From NCBI RefSeq assembly GCF_001552735.1, contig NZ_BCRT01000016.1, positions 1 through 64,000 of the forward strand: a DNA stretch of 64,000 nucleotides. Direction: 5' to 3'. The notes beneath the pieces were generated by a model, which was not told the DNA's origin, made no database searches, and saw nothing but the letters and a program-made list of their open reading frames with translations. The DNA is from Sanguibacter suarezii NBRC 16159 (lineage in GTDB: Bacteria > Actinomycetota > Actinomycetes > Actinomycetales > Cellulomonadaceae). A program made the position numbers and the translations under genes. Positions 16,919 through 26,800 of this stretch are shown piece by piece; position 1 is the first letter of the stretch; every line of letters begins with the position of its first letter.

Positions 16919-19479
16919 GACAAGGACTCCAGGGTGAAGTCGTACGTGGCGGAGTCGCTCTGGGCGATGGTGATCGCCGGCGACGTGGTGAGGGCGGTCG
17001 CGCCGGTCGCCGAGCGCACCTCGATGACGTAGTGCGCAGGGGCGTCGACGTCCTGGAAGGCGTACCGGCCGTCGGTCCCGGACCGGGTGACCATGACCGG
17101 GGTGGCTGCGGTCCCGTACTGCTCCGCGGTGTACAGCCGCAGCTCGACCCCCGCCGCAGGGTCGGCGGCGAGGCGCACCTGCCCGCTGATCGAGGCGGGC
17201 GAGACGAGGTTCGGGGTGAGCTCGACGTGCTGCCCGGCGGCCAGGGTGACGATGGACGACGTCGACCGCGTGCCCTTGCGGGCGAAGGTCACCGTGTAGG
17301 TGCCCGGGGGCAGGTTCTCCAGGACGAAGCCACCACGGCTGGTCGCGGGGGTGGAGGCGCTCGTCACGGCGAAGGTCGCCGCTCCTGACGTCGCGGTCAC
17401 CTGGACGTTGGCCGCCGGTTCGGAGGCCCCGGTCCCGAAGGCGGTCTGGGTCACCGTCCCGGTGATCCGCCCGGTGGCGGTGCGCATGCTCGTGCTGATG
17501 CTCGTCACCGCGCCGTTGCCGGTGCTCACGACGCCGTTGGCGTCGATGGTCACCGACGTCACCTGCGACTCCAGGTCCGCCCGGGAGAAGGTCACGGTGT
17601 AGATGCTCGGCAGCGGCAGGTTGCTCATCTGCCATTCGCCGGCGGAGCTGCCGGACTGGGTGACGGTCTGCCGGGTGACCGAGCCTCCGGTCACGGTCAC
17701 CGTCACCCCTGCCGCGGAGGTCCCGGCCGGGGTGGTCACCGTGCCGCCCAGCGTCCCGGCGGAGGTCCCGAGCGGGATCGACAGGCCGGTCAGCTGCTGC
17801 CCCTCGCTGAGGTTCACGCTCAGCGTGGCAGGTGCGTAGCCGGCAGCGCTGACCACGACGGTGAAGGTGCCCGGCGTCTGCAGCCCGCGCAGCGTGAAGG
17901 AGCCGACGGCGTCCTGGGTCAGGCTCACCGTCTGCGCCACGTTCTGTCCGAAGCTCGCCACCACGGTGGCCCCGGCGACCGGCCCGGAGGCCGAGGTGAT
18001 GACTCCGGCGATCGAGCCGTCCCCCTCGACGAGGCTGATCTCGATGCCGGTCCGGTCCTCCCCGGCGGCCACGTCCACCCGTTGCACCTGGGTGCTGAAC
18101 CCCGCCTTGCTCACGACGAGGTCGTAGACCCCGGGTGAGGGCACGACGTCGAGGGCGAAGGTCCCGTCCGCGCCGACCGGTGCGGTCCGCACGATGGCGC
18201 CCTGGCCGGGCACCGCGACGCCCGCGCCGACGAGGCCCCCCAGGACCGGGGAGTCGAGCGGGATCTGCAGCTGGACCGTGGCGCCTGCGACGTCGGAGCC
18301 CAGCACCGTCCCGGAGATCGTCGCTGGCATGCCTCCGAGCAGCGCGTCGAGCCCGGTGAGCCGTTGCCCGGCGCTCACGGTCAGCACCTGGGCATCGGCG
18401 TCGGTCGGTGCGGCCGGGTACCAGACCTCGGAGAACCCCGCGCCGAGCAGCCGGAGCTTGTACGTGCCGGCCGGCAGGTTGGTGATCGAGAACTCCCCCT
18501 GCTCGTCCGAGGCGGTCGTGGCGAGGGCGACGGAGGTGTCGGACTCGTCGAAGGCCTCGACCGAGACCCCGGCGATCGGCTCGCCGTCGGCGAGCAGCCG
18601 AACGGTGCCGGCCAGCCCCGCCGTCCCGGTGGTGGTCGTCGTGTAGCGCGCCTGGGCCACCTGCAGGGCGAGGTCACGGTCGGCGGCCGAGCGCGCCAGC
18701 ACGCTGCTCAGCGTGACCGAGATGACCACGGCAAACACCGAGGCGGCGAGCAGCAGCCCGAGCATCGACAGCAGCCCCCGGGCGAAGACCGGCTTCTGGA
18801 TGAAGACACCGGTGGCGGCAGGGTTGGGCGCTTCGTCGGCGTCGGGCAGCGATGGGTCTGTTGGGTCTGGCGGGTCTGCGGGGCCGCGCACCACGCCGTC
18901 GTCGACGAAGACGCCGAAGGGGCGCACCGCGATCGCCCCGAACACCGGTCGCTTGGCCTTCGTGCGGAGCCGTCCGGTGAGCGACTCCCCCGGCGCGAGC
19001 CGGAACTGACGGGGGGTGAAGGTGAAGTCGATCTTCTTCTCGTCGTCCACCCCCCGCAGGCCGCCGGTCAAGACGGTGTTGCCGCGGTTCTCGATGACCA
19101 CGCCGAAGTCGCCGCGCCGCCCGGCCGTCACCGTCGCCGGGTCGAGCCGCAGGCTCAGGCCCGGTTGGTCGGGGACGGTGACCACGATCTCCTCGATGGC
19201 CACCCCCTGCTCCGCGGTCAGCTCACGGACCTGGACCACCATCCGTCGCGAGCCCGCGGGCACACCGACCGGCAGGCGCAGGGCGACCCTGACGTCGGCG
19301 GAGTCGTCGGGGAACAGGCGCGCGTCAGGACGGTCGAAGGTCACCCACTCCGGGTCGGCGCCCAAGAAGCGGATGGAGTAGCCGGCGATCACCTGGGAGG
19401 TGTTGGTGATGGTCACGGTGAGGTAGGTCGGCACCCCGGGGACGACGGAGATGCGGCGGTCGGAGACGGCGATGCGCAT
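16915..19479 (-). CDS. Single-pass membrane protein with carboxypeptidase-regulatory-like repeats (paralogue 2)
   Basis: An 854-residue paralogue of its two neighbours. Residues 1-190 contain two Ig/NEW3-type domains ('VSDRRISVVPGVPTYLTVTI', then 'GRRGDFGVVIENRGNTVLTGG'). A Pro/Asp-rich linker precedes 'ARGLLSMLGLLLAASVFAVV', the membrane segment at about 234-260. After it come six or seven carboxypeptidase-regulatory-like repeats. The best start is the ATG at 19479, 5 bases after the upstream stop, giving MRIA like the MRIL of paralogue 1. A GTG at 19488 overlapping that stop is an alternative. The stop overlaps the next ATG by 4 bases. Confidence 0.87.
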   Translation of the reverse strand: MRIAVSDRRISVVPGVPTYLTVTITNTSQVIAGYSIRFLGADPEWVTFDRPDARLFPDDSADVRVALRLPVGVPAGSRRMVVQVRELTAEQGVAIEEIVVTVPDQPGLSLRLDPATVTAGRRGDFGVVIENRGNTVLTGGLRGVDDEKKIDFTFTPRQFRLAPGESLTGRLRTKAKRPVFGAIAVRPFGVFVDDGVVRGPADPPDPTDPSLPDADEAPNPAATGVFIQKPVFARGLLSMLGLLLAASVFAVVISVTLSSVLARSAADRDLALQVAQARYTTTTTGTAGLAGTVRLLADGEPIAGVSVEAFDESDTSVALATTASDEQGEFSITNLPAGTYKLRLLGAGFSEVWYPAAPTDADAQVLTVSAGQRLTGLDALLGGMPATISGTVLGSDVAGATVQLQIPLDSPVLGGLVGAGVAVPGQGAIVRTAPVGADGTFALDVVPSPGVYDLVVSKAGFSTQVQRVDVAAGEDRTGIEISLVEGDGSIAGVITSASGPVAGATVVASFGQNVAQTVSLTQDAVGSFTLRGLQTPGTFTVVVSAAGYAPATLSVNLSEGQQLTGLSIPLGTSAGTLGGTVTTPAGTSAAGVTVTVTGGSVTRQTVTQSGSSAGEWQMSNLPLPSIYTVTFSRADLESQVTSVTIDANGVVSTGNGAVTSISTSMRTATGRITGTVTQTAFGTGASEPAANVQVTATSGAATFAVTSASTPATSRGGFVLENLPPGTYTVTFARKGTRSTSSIVTLAAGQHVELTPNLVSPASISGQVRLAADPAAGVELRLYTAEQYGTAATPVMVTRSGTDGRYAFQDVDAPAHYVIEVRSATGATALTTSPAITIAQSDSATYDFTLESLS

Positions 19480-19484
19480 CAGGC

Positions 19485-21683
19485 TCACCCCGTCGTCTCG
19501 AGGTCGCGGGTGACGCTCGCCCCGGCAGTCACGGTCACCAGGCCGGTGGCACGGACGCTCCCGCCCACCGAGACCGTGACCGTGTACGTGCCCGGGGTGA
19601 GACCGCTCAGCGTGTACCTGCCCGCGGACCCTCCCTCGCTGGAGGTGACGGTGGTCCACGTCTGCGCACCGTTGGTCACCACGACGTCGGTGCCCAGCAC
19701 CGGGTCCCCGGCGGTGGTCACCCGCCCGGTGATCGCGCCCAGGGACGGTGCCATGCGCACCGTCACCGGGGGTGCCTGGACGCCGGAGACGAGCTCGACC
19801 GGGACGCTCTGCGGCTCGTAGCCGGCCAGGGTGAAGGTCAGCGTGTACGACCCGGGCGAGACGAGCCCGGCGATGGTGAAGCTCCCGACGTCACCGCTCG
19901 TCAGCGTGGTCGCGGTGGCCGACGACGCACCACCGCCGACGCTGATCGTCGCCCCGCCCAGCCCGGAGCCGGCGCCGTCGACGAGACGACCGGTGAGCGT
20001 CCCGACGCCGTCGGCCATCGACACGACAAGGTCGGAGCGGGACTGGCCGGCGGTGAGGTCCACCACGACCGTCTTGTCTCCGAAGCCCTCCTTGGAGAAG
20101 GTCACCACGTAGGTCCCCGGCGTGGTCAGGCCCGGGATGACGAAGGAACCGACGACCCCCAGGGTGGGCGTCCCCACGGTGATGTCCTGCCCGTCCAGGC
20201 TGGTCGACACGACGACCCCGCCGAGCGGCACGACGCCGTCGGTCACCATGCCGGCGATCTCCCCCGCGGTGGACCCGAGACGGACGTCGCTGACGAAGCG
20301 GCTCTGTCCGCCCGCGAGGGACTCGCGGGCGGTCGCCGGCTGGTACCCCTCGGCGGTGAAGGTCAGGTCGTAGGTGCCCGGGGCAGGCAGGTCGGTGAGG
20401 GTGTACGTCCCGTCGGCCGCAGCCTCGGTCGTGTACTCGAGCGCCTCGTCGGCCCCCGCCCACGCGGGCCGGGCCACGACCGTGGTGACCACCGGCGCGG
20501 TGACGTCACCGACCTGGACCGTGCCTGACAACGACGCCGGGTGACCGGTGACGACCATGGACACGGGCTCGGAGACCTCCTGGGCACGGGCCCGTACGGT
20601 CCGCGCCCCGAGCTCGGTGGGGACGTCGGGGTACCAGGACATGTCGTACCCCTCGGCGCTGATCCGCAGGTAGTAGCTCCCCGGGAAGAGCCCGGCGACC
20701 GTGAAGGTGCCGTCTGCCTGGGTCGCGGCGGAGGCCACCACGACCATCCCGGTGCGGCTCATCCGCAGCGCATCCACCGTGATGAGCCCGACACCGGCCT
20801 GGTCGCTCTGGGCGGTGACCACTCCGGTCAGCGTGCCGCCGACCCCAGGGGCAACGACACCCTCCTTGGACAGCGCGCCGGCCGGGGCGCCGCCGGAGGT
20901 GCCGGCGCCGGCCGACGCGGCGAAGAACGACGCCGGGGCGACCTTGGTCACCGGGTCGGCGCCGAGCACGTTGCGTATCCCGAAGAGGAAGATCACCGCC
21001 CACACCGCCAGGATCGCGACGAGGATCGCGACCGTGAGCAGACCCCGGCTGATCAGCGGGCGCTGGCGGAGCATGAGGGAGAGGGAGTCCTCGACGTCGG
21101 CCGTGGAGGCCTCGACCCTGAGCGCCCGGTCGAGGTCGGAGCCGAAGACGTGCCGGGGCCCGGTCGCCACGATGGTGGAGGTGACAGCCTCCCCGGGGGC
21201 GACGGTGACCGCGGACGGCGAGATCGTGGTGTTGAGGCTGCGGTCGGCGTCGCGGGCGCGCAGCGCCACGTCGAGAGGCACGTTGCCGCGGTTGACGGTC
21301 TCGACCGTGAAGGTGGCGCGTCGACGCGCACGGACCATGCTCGGGGAGGCGCGCAGCACCATCCGCGGGCGGGCGGCGACAACCAGCTCGACGTCGTGGT
21401 GGACGGGCCGCGCTGCGGGGGTGCTGCCGCAGACCTCGACGGTGAGGGGGTGCCGACCGGCCGGGAAGGAGGCGGGCACCACGAAGGTCAGGGTGATCTC
21501 ACCCTGAGCGTCGGGGAACAGAGCCAGGGTCGCGGGGCGCGCGCGGACGAGCGACGCCGGCACCCCGATGACGCGGGCACTGACGCCTTCGATGACCTGC
21601 TCGGTGTTGACCACGTCGAGCACGAGGTCGACGGACTCCCCGGGTGAGGCCTCCACGAGGGTGACCGTGCTCAGGATCCTCAT
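19485..21683 (-). CDS. Single-pass membrane protein with carboxypeptidase-regulatory-like repeats (paralogue 1)
   Basis: A 732-residue protein whose ATG overlaps the tube-cap gene stop by 4 bases, so it is translated together with an eCIS core component. Residues 1-200 form two Ig/NEW3-type domains ('SPGESVDLVLDVVNTEQVIEGVSARVIG', 'RRRATFTVETVNRGNVPLDVAL'). 'RPLISRGLLTVAILVAILAV' starts the single membrane segment at about 212-238. The remainder is five to six carboxypeptidase-regulatory-like repeats, each with a 'G.YT.TVS..G' strand. No signal peptide is present and no enzyme active site is seen. It could be a membrane receptor or docking factor for the particle. Confidence 0.87.
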   Translation of the reverse strand: MRILSTVTLVEASPGESVDLVLDVVNTEQVIEGVSARVIGVPASLVRARPATLALFPDAQGEITLTFVVPASFPAGRHPLTVEVCGSTPAARPVHHDVELVVAARPRMVLRASPSMVRARRRATFTVETVNRGNVPLDVALRARDADRSLNTTISPSAVTVAPGEAVTSTIVATGPRHVFGSDLDRALRVEASTADVEDSLSLMLRQRPLISRGLLTVAILVAILAVWAVIFLFGIRNVLGADPVTKVAPASFFAASAGAGTSGGAPAGALSKEGVVAPGVGGTLTGVVTAQSDQAGVGLITVDALRMSRTGMVVVASAATQADGTFTVAGLFPGSYYLRISAEGYDMSWYPDVPTELGARTVRARAQEVSEPVSMVVTGHPASLSGTVQVGDVTAPVVTTVVARPAWAGADEALEYTTEAAADGTYTLTDLPAPGTYDLTFTAEGYQPATARESLAGGQSRFVSDVRLGSTAGEIAGMVTDGVVPLGGVVVSTSLDGQDITVGTPTLGVVGSFVIPGLTTPGTYVVTFSKEGFGDKTVVVDLTAGQSRSDLVVSMADGVGTLTGRLVDGAGSGLGGATISVGGGASSATATTLTSGDVGSFTIAGLVSPGSYTLTFTLAGYEPQSVPVELVSGVQAPPVTVRMAPSLGAITGRVTTAGDPVLGTDVVVTNGAQTWTTVTSSEGGSAGRYTLSGLTPGTYTVTVSVGGSVRATGLVTVTAGASVTRDLETTG

Positions 21684-22315
21684 CGGCCGCTCACCGCGGG
21701 CTGCTGCGGCGGCGCCGGGGTGTCGGTCCCCCACGGCTGGACGCCGGAGGGCTCGGTGCGTGCCATCGCGGAGGTGCGTGCGGAGATGTCGGCCACCGAG
21801 GTCGGTGCGGTCTCCCAGTCGTAGGCGTCCGAGGCCACCGTGACGAGCAGGGTGAAGGATGCCTTGAGACCGCCTCCGAGCGCGCCCCACAGGTCGCGGG
21901 GACGATTCATCTCGTCGGTGGCCAGGGCCACCTGGATCGAGGAGCTCAGCTCAGCCTCTACGGCCCACTCCGGCAGCACCTGCACTGCGAGCAGCCGGGT
22001 GAGCACCTCACCGAGCAGCTGGTGCTCGTCACGGACGCTGCCCGCCCACGCGCTGACGAGGTAGCTGAACTGGACCAGGGGCAGCGGTGCGCGGCGCTCG
22101 ATGGTTCCGTCCGCGCCGGCGCGGGGCGCCGAGGACCGTGGTGGCTGGGAGCTGCGCGCGACGGCGTAGAGGAAGGCGTTGACCGTGATCCGGTTGACCT
22201 GCGCGGACCACGTGCCCGACGGCGCGTCGAAGGAGATGTCACCGATGTCGTCGGTCAGCGGGAGGGTGCGGCGCAGGTACGCCTCGAGTGCGTCCTCGAC
22301 AGCCGGGATCAGCAT
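21680..22315 (-). CDS. eCIS tube cap/terminator protein, DUF4255 (Afp16/Pvc16-like)
   Basis: A 211-residue protein of the DUF4255/Pvc16 N-terminal family: 'AVEDALEAYLRRTLPLTD', 'ITVNAFLYAVARSS', 'PLPLVQFSYLVSAWAGSVRDEHQLLGEVLTRLL', with the typical 'L..RR..P.....' and 'E..LLG..L..L' pattern. Family members terminate tube and sheath growth and set particle length. The C-terminal 35 residues are Pro/Ser-rich. The start ATG at 22315 has an AAGGTGAG-type site upstream. The gene leads the cap/membrane-protein part of the operon. Confidence 0.93.
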   Translation of the reverse strand: MLIPAVEDALEAYLRRTLPLTDDIGDISFDAPSGTWSAQVNRITVNAFLYAVARSSQPPRSSAPRAGADGTIERRAPLPLVQFSYLVSAWAGSVRDEHQLLGEVLTRLLAVQVLPEWAVEAELSSSIQVALATDEMNRPRDLWGALGGGLKASFTLLVTVASDAYDWETAPTSVADISARTSAMARTEPSGVQPWGTDTPAPPQQPAVSGR

Positions 22316-22425
22316 GTCACCCTCACCTTCTGGTCATCCCACGTGACCTCGAACAGGGTGCACGCGCTCCACCGTAGAGATCGGGTGTGCGGGGAGCATC
22401 GGTAATCGCTACCGAAGTTCATGGT

Positions 22426-22818
22426 TCAGCCCGCGGTGGTCGTGGTGGCGCCGGGCATGACGATCTGGATGGCCCCTCCGTAGGCGCAGCTGCACATGCT
22501 GCCCTGGGTCAGCGCGGGCGCCCCGCCGATGAGCGTCTGAGGAGCTCCGGGCGCCCACGGCGCGACGGTGACCGGCAGGCACGGCATGGGCACGAGCACC
22601 CCGAGCGCGGCAGCGGTCGCACTGGCGACCATGGGGTTGGACAGGGAGACGCACATCCCAAAGGGCGGGATGTTGAGCAGCGGCTTCATGTCCGTGACGT
22701 TCGCTGCGGGACGCCCCTCGATCATCACGCGGTTGACCGGGAGCACCACCAGCGCCGACGGCGCGAGGCCGAAGGAGCACATGAGCTGACCGCCCGTGAT
22801 GGCGGAGGGCTGTCCCAT
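22426..22818 (-). CDS. DUF4280 PAAR-like spike tip protein (Afp10-type)
   Basis: A 130-residue protein with the DUF4280 signature: 'GGQLMCSFGLAPSALVVLP', 'ANVTDMKPLLNIPPFGMCVSLSNPMVASATAAALG', 'PMPCLPV', 'GGAPALTQGSMCSCAYGGAIQI'. DUF4280 proteins are PAAR-like cone tips that sharpen the VgrG spike and can carry effectors. Here no effector is fused. Conserved Cys pairs may bind a metal. A 110-base gap (22316-22425) separates it from the cap gene and could hold a promoter; I see no convincing boxes there. Confidence 0.92.
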   Translation of the reverse strand: MGQPSAITGGQLMCSFGLAPSALVVLPVNRVMIEGRPAANVTDMKPLLNIPPFGMCVSLSNPMVASATAAALGVLVPMPCLPVTVAPWAPGAPQTLIGGAPALTQGSMCSCAYGGAIQIVMPGATTTTAG

Positions 22819-22884
22819 GGGGTGGTGTCCTTGTCTGTGGGCTGTGGGCTGTGGCGGAGGGGGTGCGGGGCGTGGGCTCGCCGG

Positions 22885-23382
22885 TCAGGCTTGGCTGCCA
22901 CGGACCGTCGCGGTGAGCTGTTCGCCGGTCGTGGTGACGAAGCACAGCACGGAGGTGTCCGGCCCCTGGTCCCAGCCGCGGGCGGACGGCAGCAGGTAGG
23001 TGAAGTACAGCGACGAGTCGCGGTAGTCGACGCCGACGTACTCCTCGAAGTCCTCGGCGCAGATGCCGTCGGCGAAGCTCACCAGCGCGGCGTCGCCCGG
23101 GAAGGTGCCTGCGTCGCCGGTCTCGGTGGTGAAGGCCACCTCGGAGTAGAGCTCGAGCTCGTGACCGGTCTCGCAACCCACGCGCTCGACCGTCTCCACC
23201 TCGGCGGTCACCTCAGCCGCCGCGCGGACGCAGTCGCCCACCTCGAGGTCGAAGATCGACACGTCGCTCGCGCCGTCGTCGGAACCCGAGCATCCCGCGA
23301 GCAGGACGACGGCGGCGAGCAGGCCAGCGCCGCGCACACGGCGCGAGGCGGGGCGGAGGGGGGCAGGGCGGAGGGGTGTCAT
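22885..23382 (-). CDS. Septum-formation-family lipoprotein in the eCIS operon
   Basis: A 165-residue secreted lipoprotein: basic N-region, hydrophobic stretch and lipobox 'LLAGC', then 'FDLEVGDCV', 'VERVGCETGHELELYSEV', 'CAEDFEEYVGVDYRDSSLYFTYLLPSARGWDQGPDTSVLCFV', matching the actinobacterial septum-formation (Septum_form) domain with its paired cysteines. The ATG at 23382 is preferred because GAAGGA lies 6-7 bases upstream. An in-frame ATG at 23424, overlapping the YbjN stop, would add 14 residues. Its presence among eCIS genes suggests an envelope role linked to the particle. Confidence 0.8.
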   Translation of the reverse strand: MTPLRPAPLRPASRRVRGAGLLAAVVLLAGCSGSDDGASDVSIFDLEVGDCVRAAAEVTAEVETVERVGCETGHELELYSEVAFTTETGDAGTFPGDAALVSFADGICAEDFEEYVGVDYRDSSLYFTYLLPSARGWDQGPDTSVLCFVTTTGEQLTATVRGSQA

Positions 23383-23420
23383 GCGGGGTCCTTCGTCGGC
23401 GTGTTCGTCGTGCGTGCTCG

Positions 23421-23885
23421 TCATGCGCGATCTGCGGCAGCGAGGACGGCCCCAGCGAGGACGGCGTCCAGCTCGGCCTCGGTCCGCGTGCGGACCTCCT
23501 CGACCTCGGTGATCATCCGGGCCAGGATCGCCTGCACCACGGACAGGTCGAGCTCGACGTCCGGGACGGCGAAACCGGCGCGCAGGGAGAGGCTCCCGGT
23601 GGCGAGGTCCAGCTCGAAGGCTGAGGTCACCAGCAGCGTGTTCTGGCGCGTGACGAACTCCGCGACGGCCGCCCGCGCGGCGACCGGGACGTAGGTGGGA
23701 TGCACCCGGTAGAAGGCCACGGCGCGCGAGTGCGTCATGACGACGCCGAGCAGCGGCTCCCCCGCGCCGCCCGCCGGGAGGAGGTCGAAGGTCTCCAGGT
23801 CCCAGTCCACGTCAAGGATCCACCCGGACTCGTAGAGCGCGGCCACGACCGTGGCCAGCAGGCCTGGCCCGGACTCGGCGCTCAT
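23421..23885 (-). CDS. YbjN / type III chaperone-fold protein
   Basis: A 154-residue protein resembling the YbjN family, whose fold is like that of type III secretion (Tir) chaperones: 'VVAALYESGWILDVDW', 'VVMTHSRAVAFYRVHPTYVPVAARAAVAEFVTRQNTLLVTSAFELDLATGSLSLRAGF'. It overlaps the DUF4157 gene by 4 bases (ATGA) and follows it, an arrangement expected of an effector-chaperone pair. The chaperone role is inferred; a regulator or housekeeping YbjN is the alternative. Confidence 0.72.
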   Translation of the reverse strand: MSAESGPGLLATVVAALYESGWILDVDWDLETFDLLPAGGAGEPLLGVVMTHSRAVAFYRVHPTYVPVAARAAVAEFVTRQNTLLVTSAFELDLATGSLSLRAGFAVPDVELDLSVVQAILARMITEVEEVRTRTEAELDAVLAGAVLAAADRA

Positions 23886-26800
23886 CGGGTCGCTCCCGCG
23901 TGCGGCATCGCCGTCGCCAGTCGTTCCTGGATGATCTTGATCAAGATGGCTCGACCCTCCTCAGAGTTCTCCATGTTCGTCGCGGCTTCGACGATGACCG
24001 CGTCGCTGAGCGTGTCGACGCCCTCCAGGAACGTCGTCATGTCTGCCTCGGTGCACCTCGTCGGCAGCTGGAACGGACCGCAGACCAAGGCCACGCCGGT
24101 GTCGCGGACGCTTCCCTTGGCGACGGAGTCCTCCCAGTTGACCTCGGTCTTCTTGGCGGACCGACCGAACTTCTCCTCGCCCTTGACCATCATCTTCAGC
24201 CGCCACAGCACACCGCGGCCGCCGGGCTGCTTGCCTGCTGGCGTCCCGGGCGCGGCACCCGAGGCATCCATGCGGTTGCGGTGGTCGGCCATGGTCCCCG
24301 TCGAGGACCACTTGTCCGAGAGGTTCGTCAGCGTCGAGCCGACCTTGTTCTTCCAGGTCACGTACGTGTACTCCGGATCGGCCCCTTCGCCCATCTCGTC
24401 GAGCACGGCCTGGCGGATCTTCACGAGCACGTCCTGCTCGGTCTGCGGGGTGGCTCCGCCTGCGAGCGAACCGCGGACGTGCACCTTTGCGAGCATCGCG
24501 GCGTCCACGACAGCGCCGTCGACCTCGTAGTTGCTCAGGAAGGCGACCGCGTGCGGGTCCTTCTGGGCCGCTCGCAGGATGATGCCGTCCACGGCGACCC
24601 CCGGGTTGCGGGAGAGCAGCTCCTCGGCCGACCCCTCCAAGGCGCCGACGGAGGCTTCGCTCGCCTTCTGGGAGAGGTGCGTCAGGTACTCCTCGGCGAT
24701 GACGTGCCCCAGCGAGTGCAGCGTGTTGAGCGCGCCGATGCCCTGCTGGACCGCGCTCGGGATGCCGAAGCCGCCCGCCGAGGCCACGGTCGCGATCGAG
24801 GTGACCACCTCGGAGATCGCCACGGCGGTGCTCCACGAGGCCTGCTCGAGGTTCTTGGTGTACCGCTGGGTCACCCGCAGCAGGGGGTAGACCAGGACGT
24901 TGACGCGCTTGTCCGAGGTGTCTGAGGCGCGGGCCTCGAGCATCGCGGTGTTCGTCTCGGACATCCGCATCGCCTTGTCGGCGAGGGTCATGGCGTTGCT
25001 GGCGACCGAGAGCACGGCCGTGACGATGTTGAGGCCGGGGATGACCTTCTTGACGCTGTCGCCCACCGTCGAGTCGATGAGCACCGCAAACTTCGCGGTC
25101 GACTTGGCGGACTCGGTGAGGCTGCTCAGCCCGTCGAAGCCGGCCTTGGCGGCAGCCAGTCCCTTGCGGGGGTTCGGGGCGGAGCTGCACTCCTTGAGCG
25201 CCTTGACGAACTTGATGGTGCCGTTGACGCTGTCGGCCAGGCTGGTGAACACGTCGGTGACCGTGCCCATCCCCGCGGCGACCTTGGTCTCGTCCGACTT
25301 CGGGAACTTCGGCCCCTCTCCCGACCGGTTGCCGGTCTTGACGTTCTCGGCTGCCTCGTAGGCGGCGGCGATCGTCGCGCCGATCCCGAGCGGCTCGGAG
25401 GCGTAGGCCGGGTCGCCGGTGTTCTCGGGGTCGAGCGCGGTGTCCTTCTCCTGCCCCTTCGACGCGATGCGCGACTGGATCAGTCCCAGCCCGGACGCGC
25501 CTGTGGCGACCAGTCCGCCCACCTTCTCCCCGGTCACCTCGGCCTTGTCGATCCCGGTCGGCTGCGCGGCGCGCGGCGACGCGGCCAGCCGCATCCGCGC
25601 GTCGAGGATGGCCCGGGTGTCCAGGGCGCTGCCGCGCGGCGGCCGGTTGGTCACGGCCTTCTCCGGAGCAGTGCCCCAGACGGTCTTCTCCGCCTCGTCG
25701 GTCGCCTCCTCGAGCGTGCGGACCGGCGGGCCCGCCATGAGCGCCTGGAGCGCGGTGACGTACTTCTCGTAGGTGAGCTCGACAACCTTGGGAAGCATCG
25801 TCCCGAGGGTGGATGCCTGGGCGTCAGCCTCGGTGACGCCGCTGCGCACGTTCGCCTCGGTCCGCGCGGCACGGATGTAGGACACCAGGCGCTCCGCGGC
25901 TGTCTCGCGCGGGGGACGCACCGCGTTCAGGCGATCAGCGGCAGGGCCGGTGAGCCAGGTCAGCCGGTAGGCCTCGTCGGCGATGCGCTCCACGGTCCAC
26001 GTCGGGTCTTGGCGGTGCTCCAGGGCCAGTCGCTCGAGGGTCTTGCGCTCACGGCCCAACGCTTCCTGGAACTGCGCACCGAGGGCGGTCATCGCGACCG
26101 CGGAGTCGCTGGCGACGCCCTGGGTCGGTCGGGTGATGATCATGGAGGTGCCCTGGAACGGGGTGGCTGCCAGAGCCGGCTCGCTGCCGTAGATCTCCTG
26201 CGACAACGCCGCGCGGCCAGCGACACCCTTGGCGCGCGACGCCTTGAGCTCGGCCTTCTCGCGCTTCTCCTTCTTCTTGCTCTCGGCTGCGGCGGCGGCC
26301 TTGCGCTCGGCCTCCTGCTCGGCGAGGAGCTTCCTGGCCTCCTTCGCCTCCTTGTCCTTGCGTTCCTGCTCCTTCTGCTCCGGGGTCTTGGACGTGAACA
26401 GGTCGGAGAAGATGCTGCGCCGCACCGGCGCGCCGCCTCCCTCGGTCACCACGTGCGCCAGCTCGTGAGCGAGCACCCGCTGACCGTCGGTGTCGTGCGG
26501 GGCGTACTGGCCCGCACCGAAGAAGATGTCAGAGCCCGTGGTGAAGGCTCGGGCGGAGACTGCCTGGTTGAGCGAGGCCGCGGTGGAGTCGTCGTGGATG
26601 CGCACGTGGCTCAGTCCGGTGCCGAAGGCACCTTCCATGGACCGTCGGATGCCGACGGGCAAAGCCCGTCCGCCGCCCGTGCGGGAGGCGATCTGTGTGC
26701 TCATGGCCGCGTCGAGCGCGCCACCGGCCGCCCCCACCACAGCGCCCGACGTCGGTGCGGAGCTCCGGCGCAGGTGACCGCAGCCCGGGTCGTGGGCGTG

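Noticed and set aside
16919-17635. Upstream extension of the 2047-residue gene to 17635 (2286-residue open frame)
   Set aside because: It overlaps the coding region of paralogue 2 in another frame on the same strand; the ATG at 16918 overlaps that gene's stop by 4 bases and gives a protein aligned with the paralogues.
11271-21647. Many long plus-strand open frames opposite the three membrane proteins
   Set aside because: They are Arg/Gly/His-rich antisense shadows of high-GC genes, without ribosome sites or domains.
10775-21683. Carboxypeptidase enzymes
   Set aside because: Only regulatory-like beta-sandwich repeats are present; no zinc-binding or catalytic peptidase domain was found.
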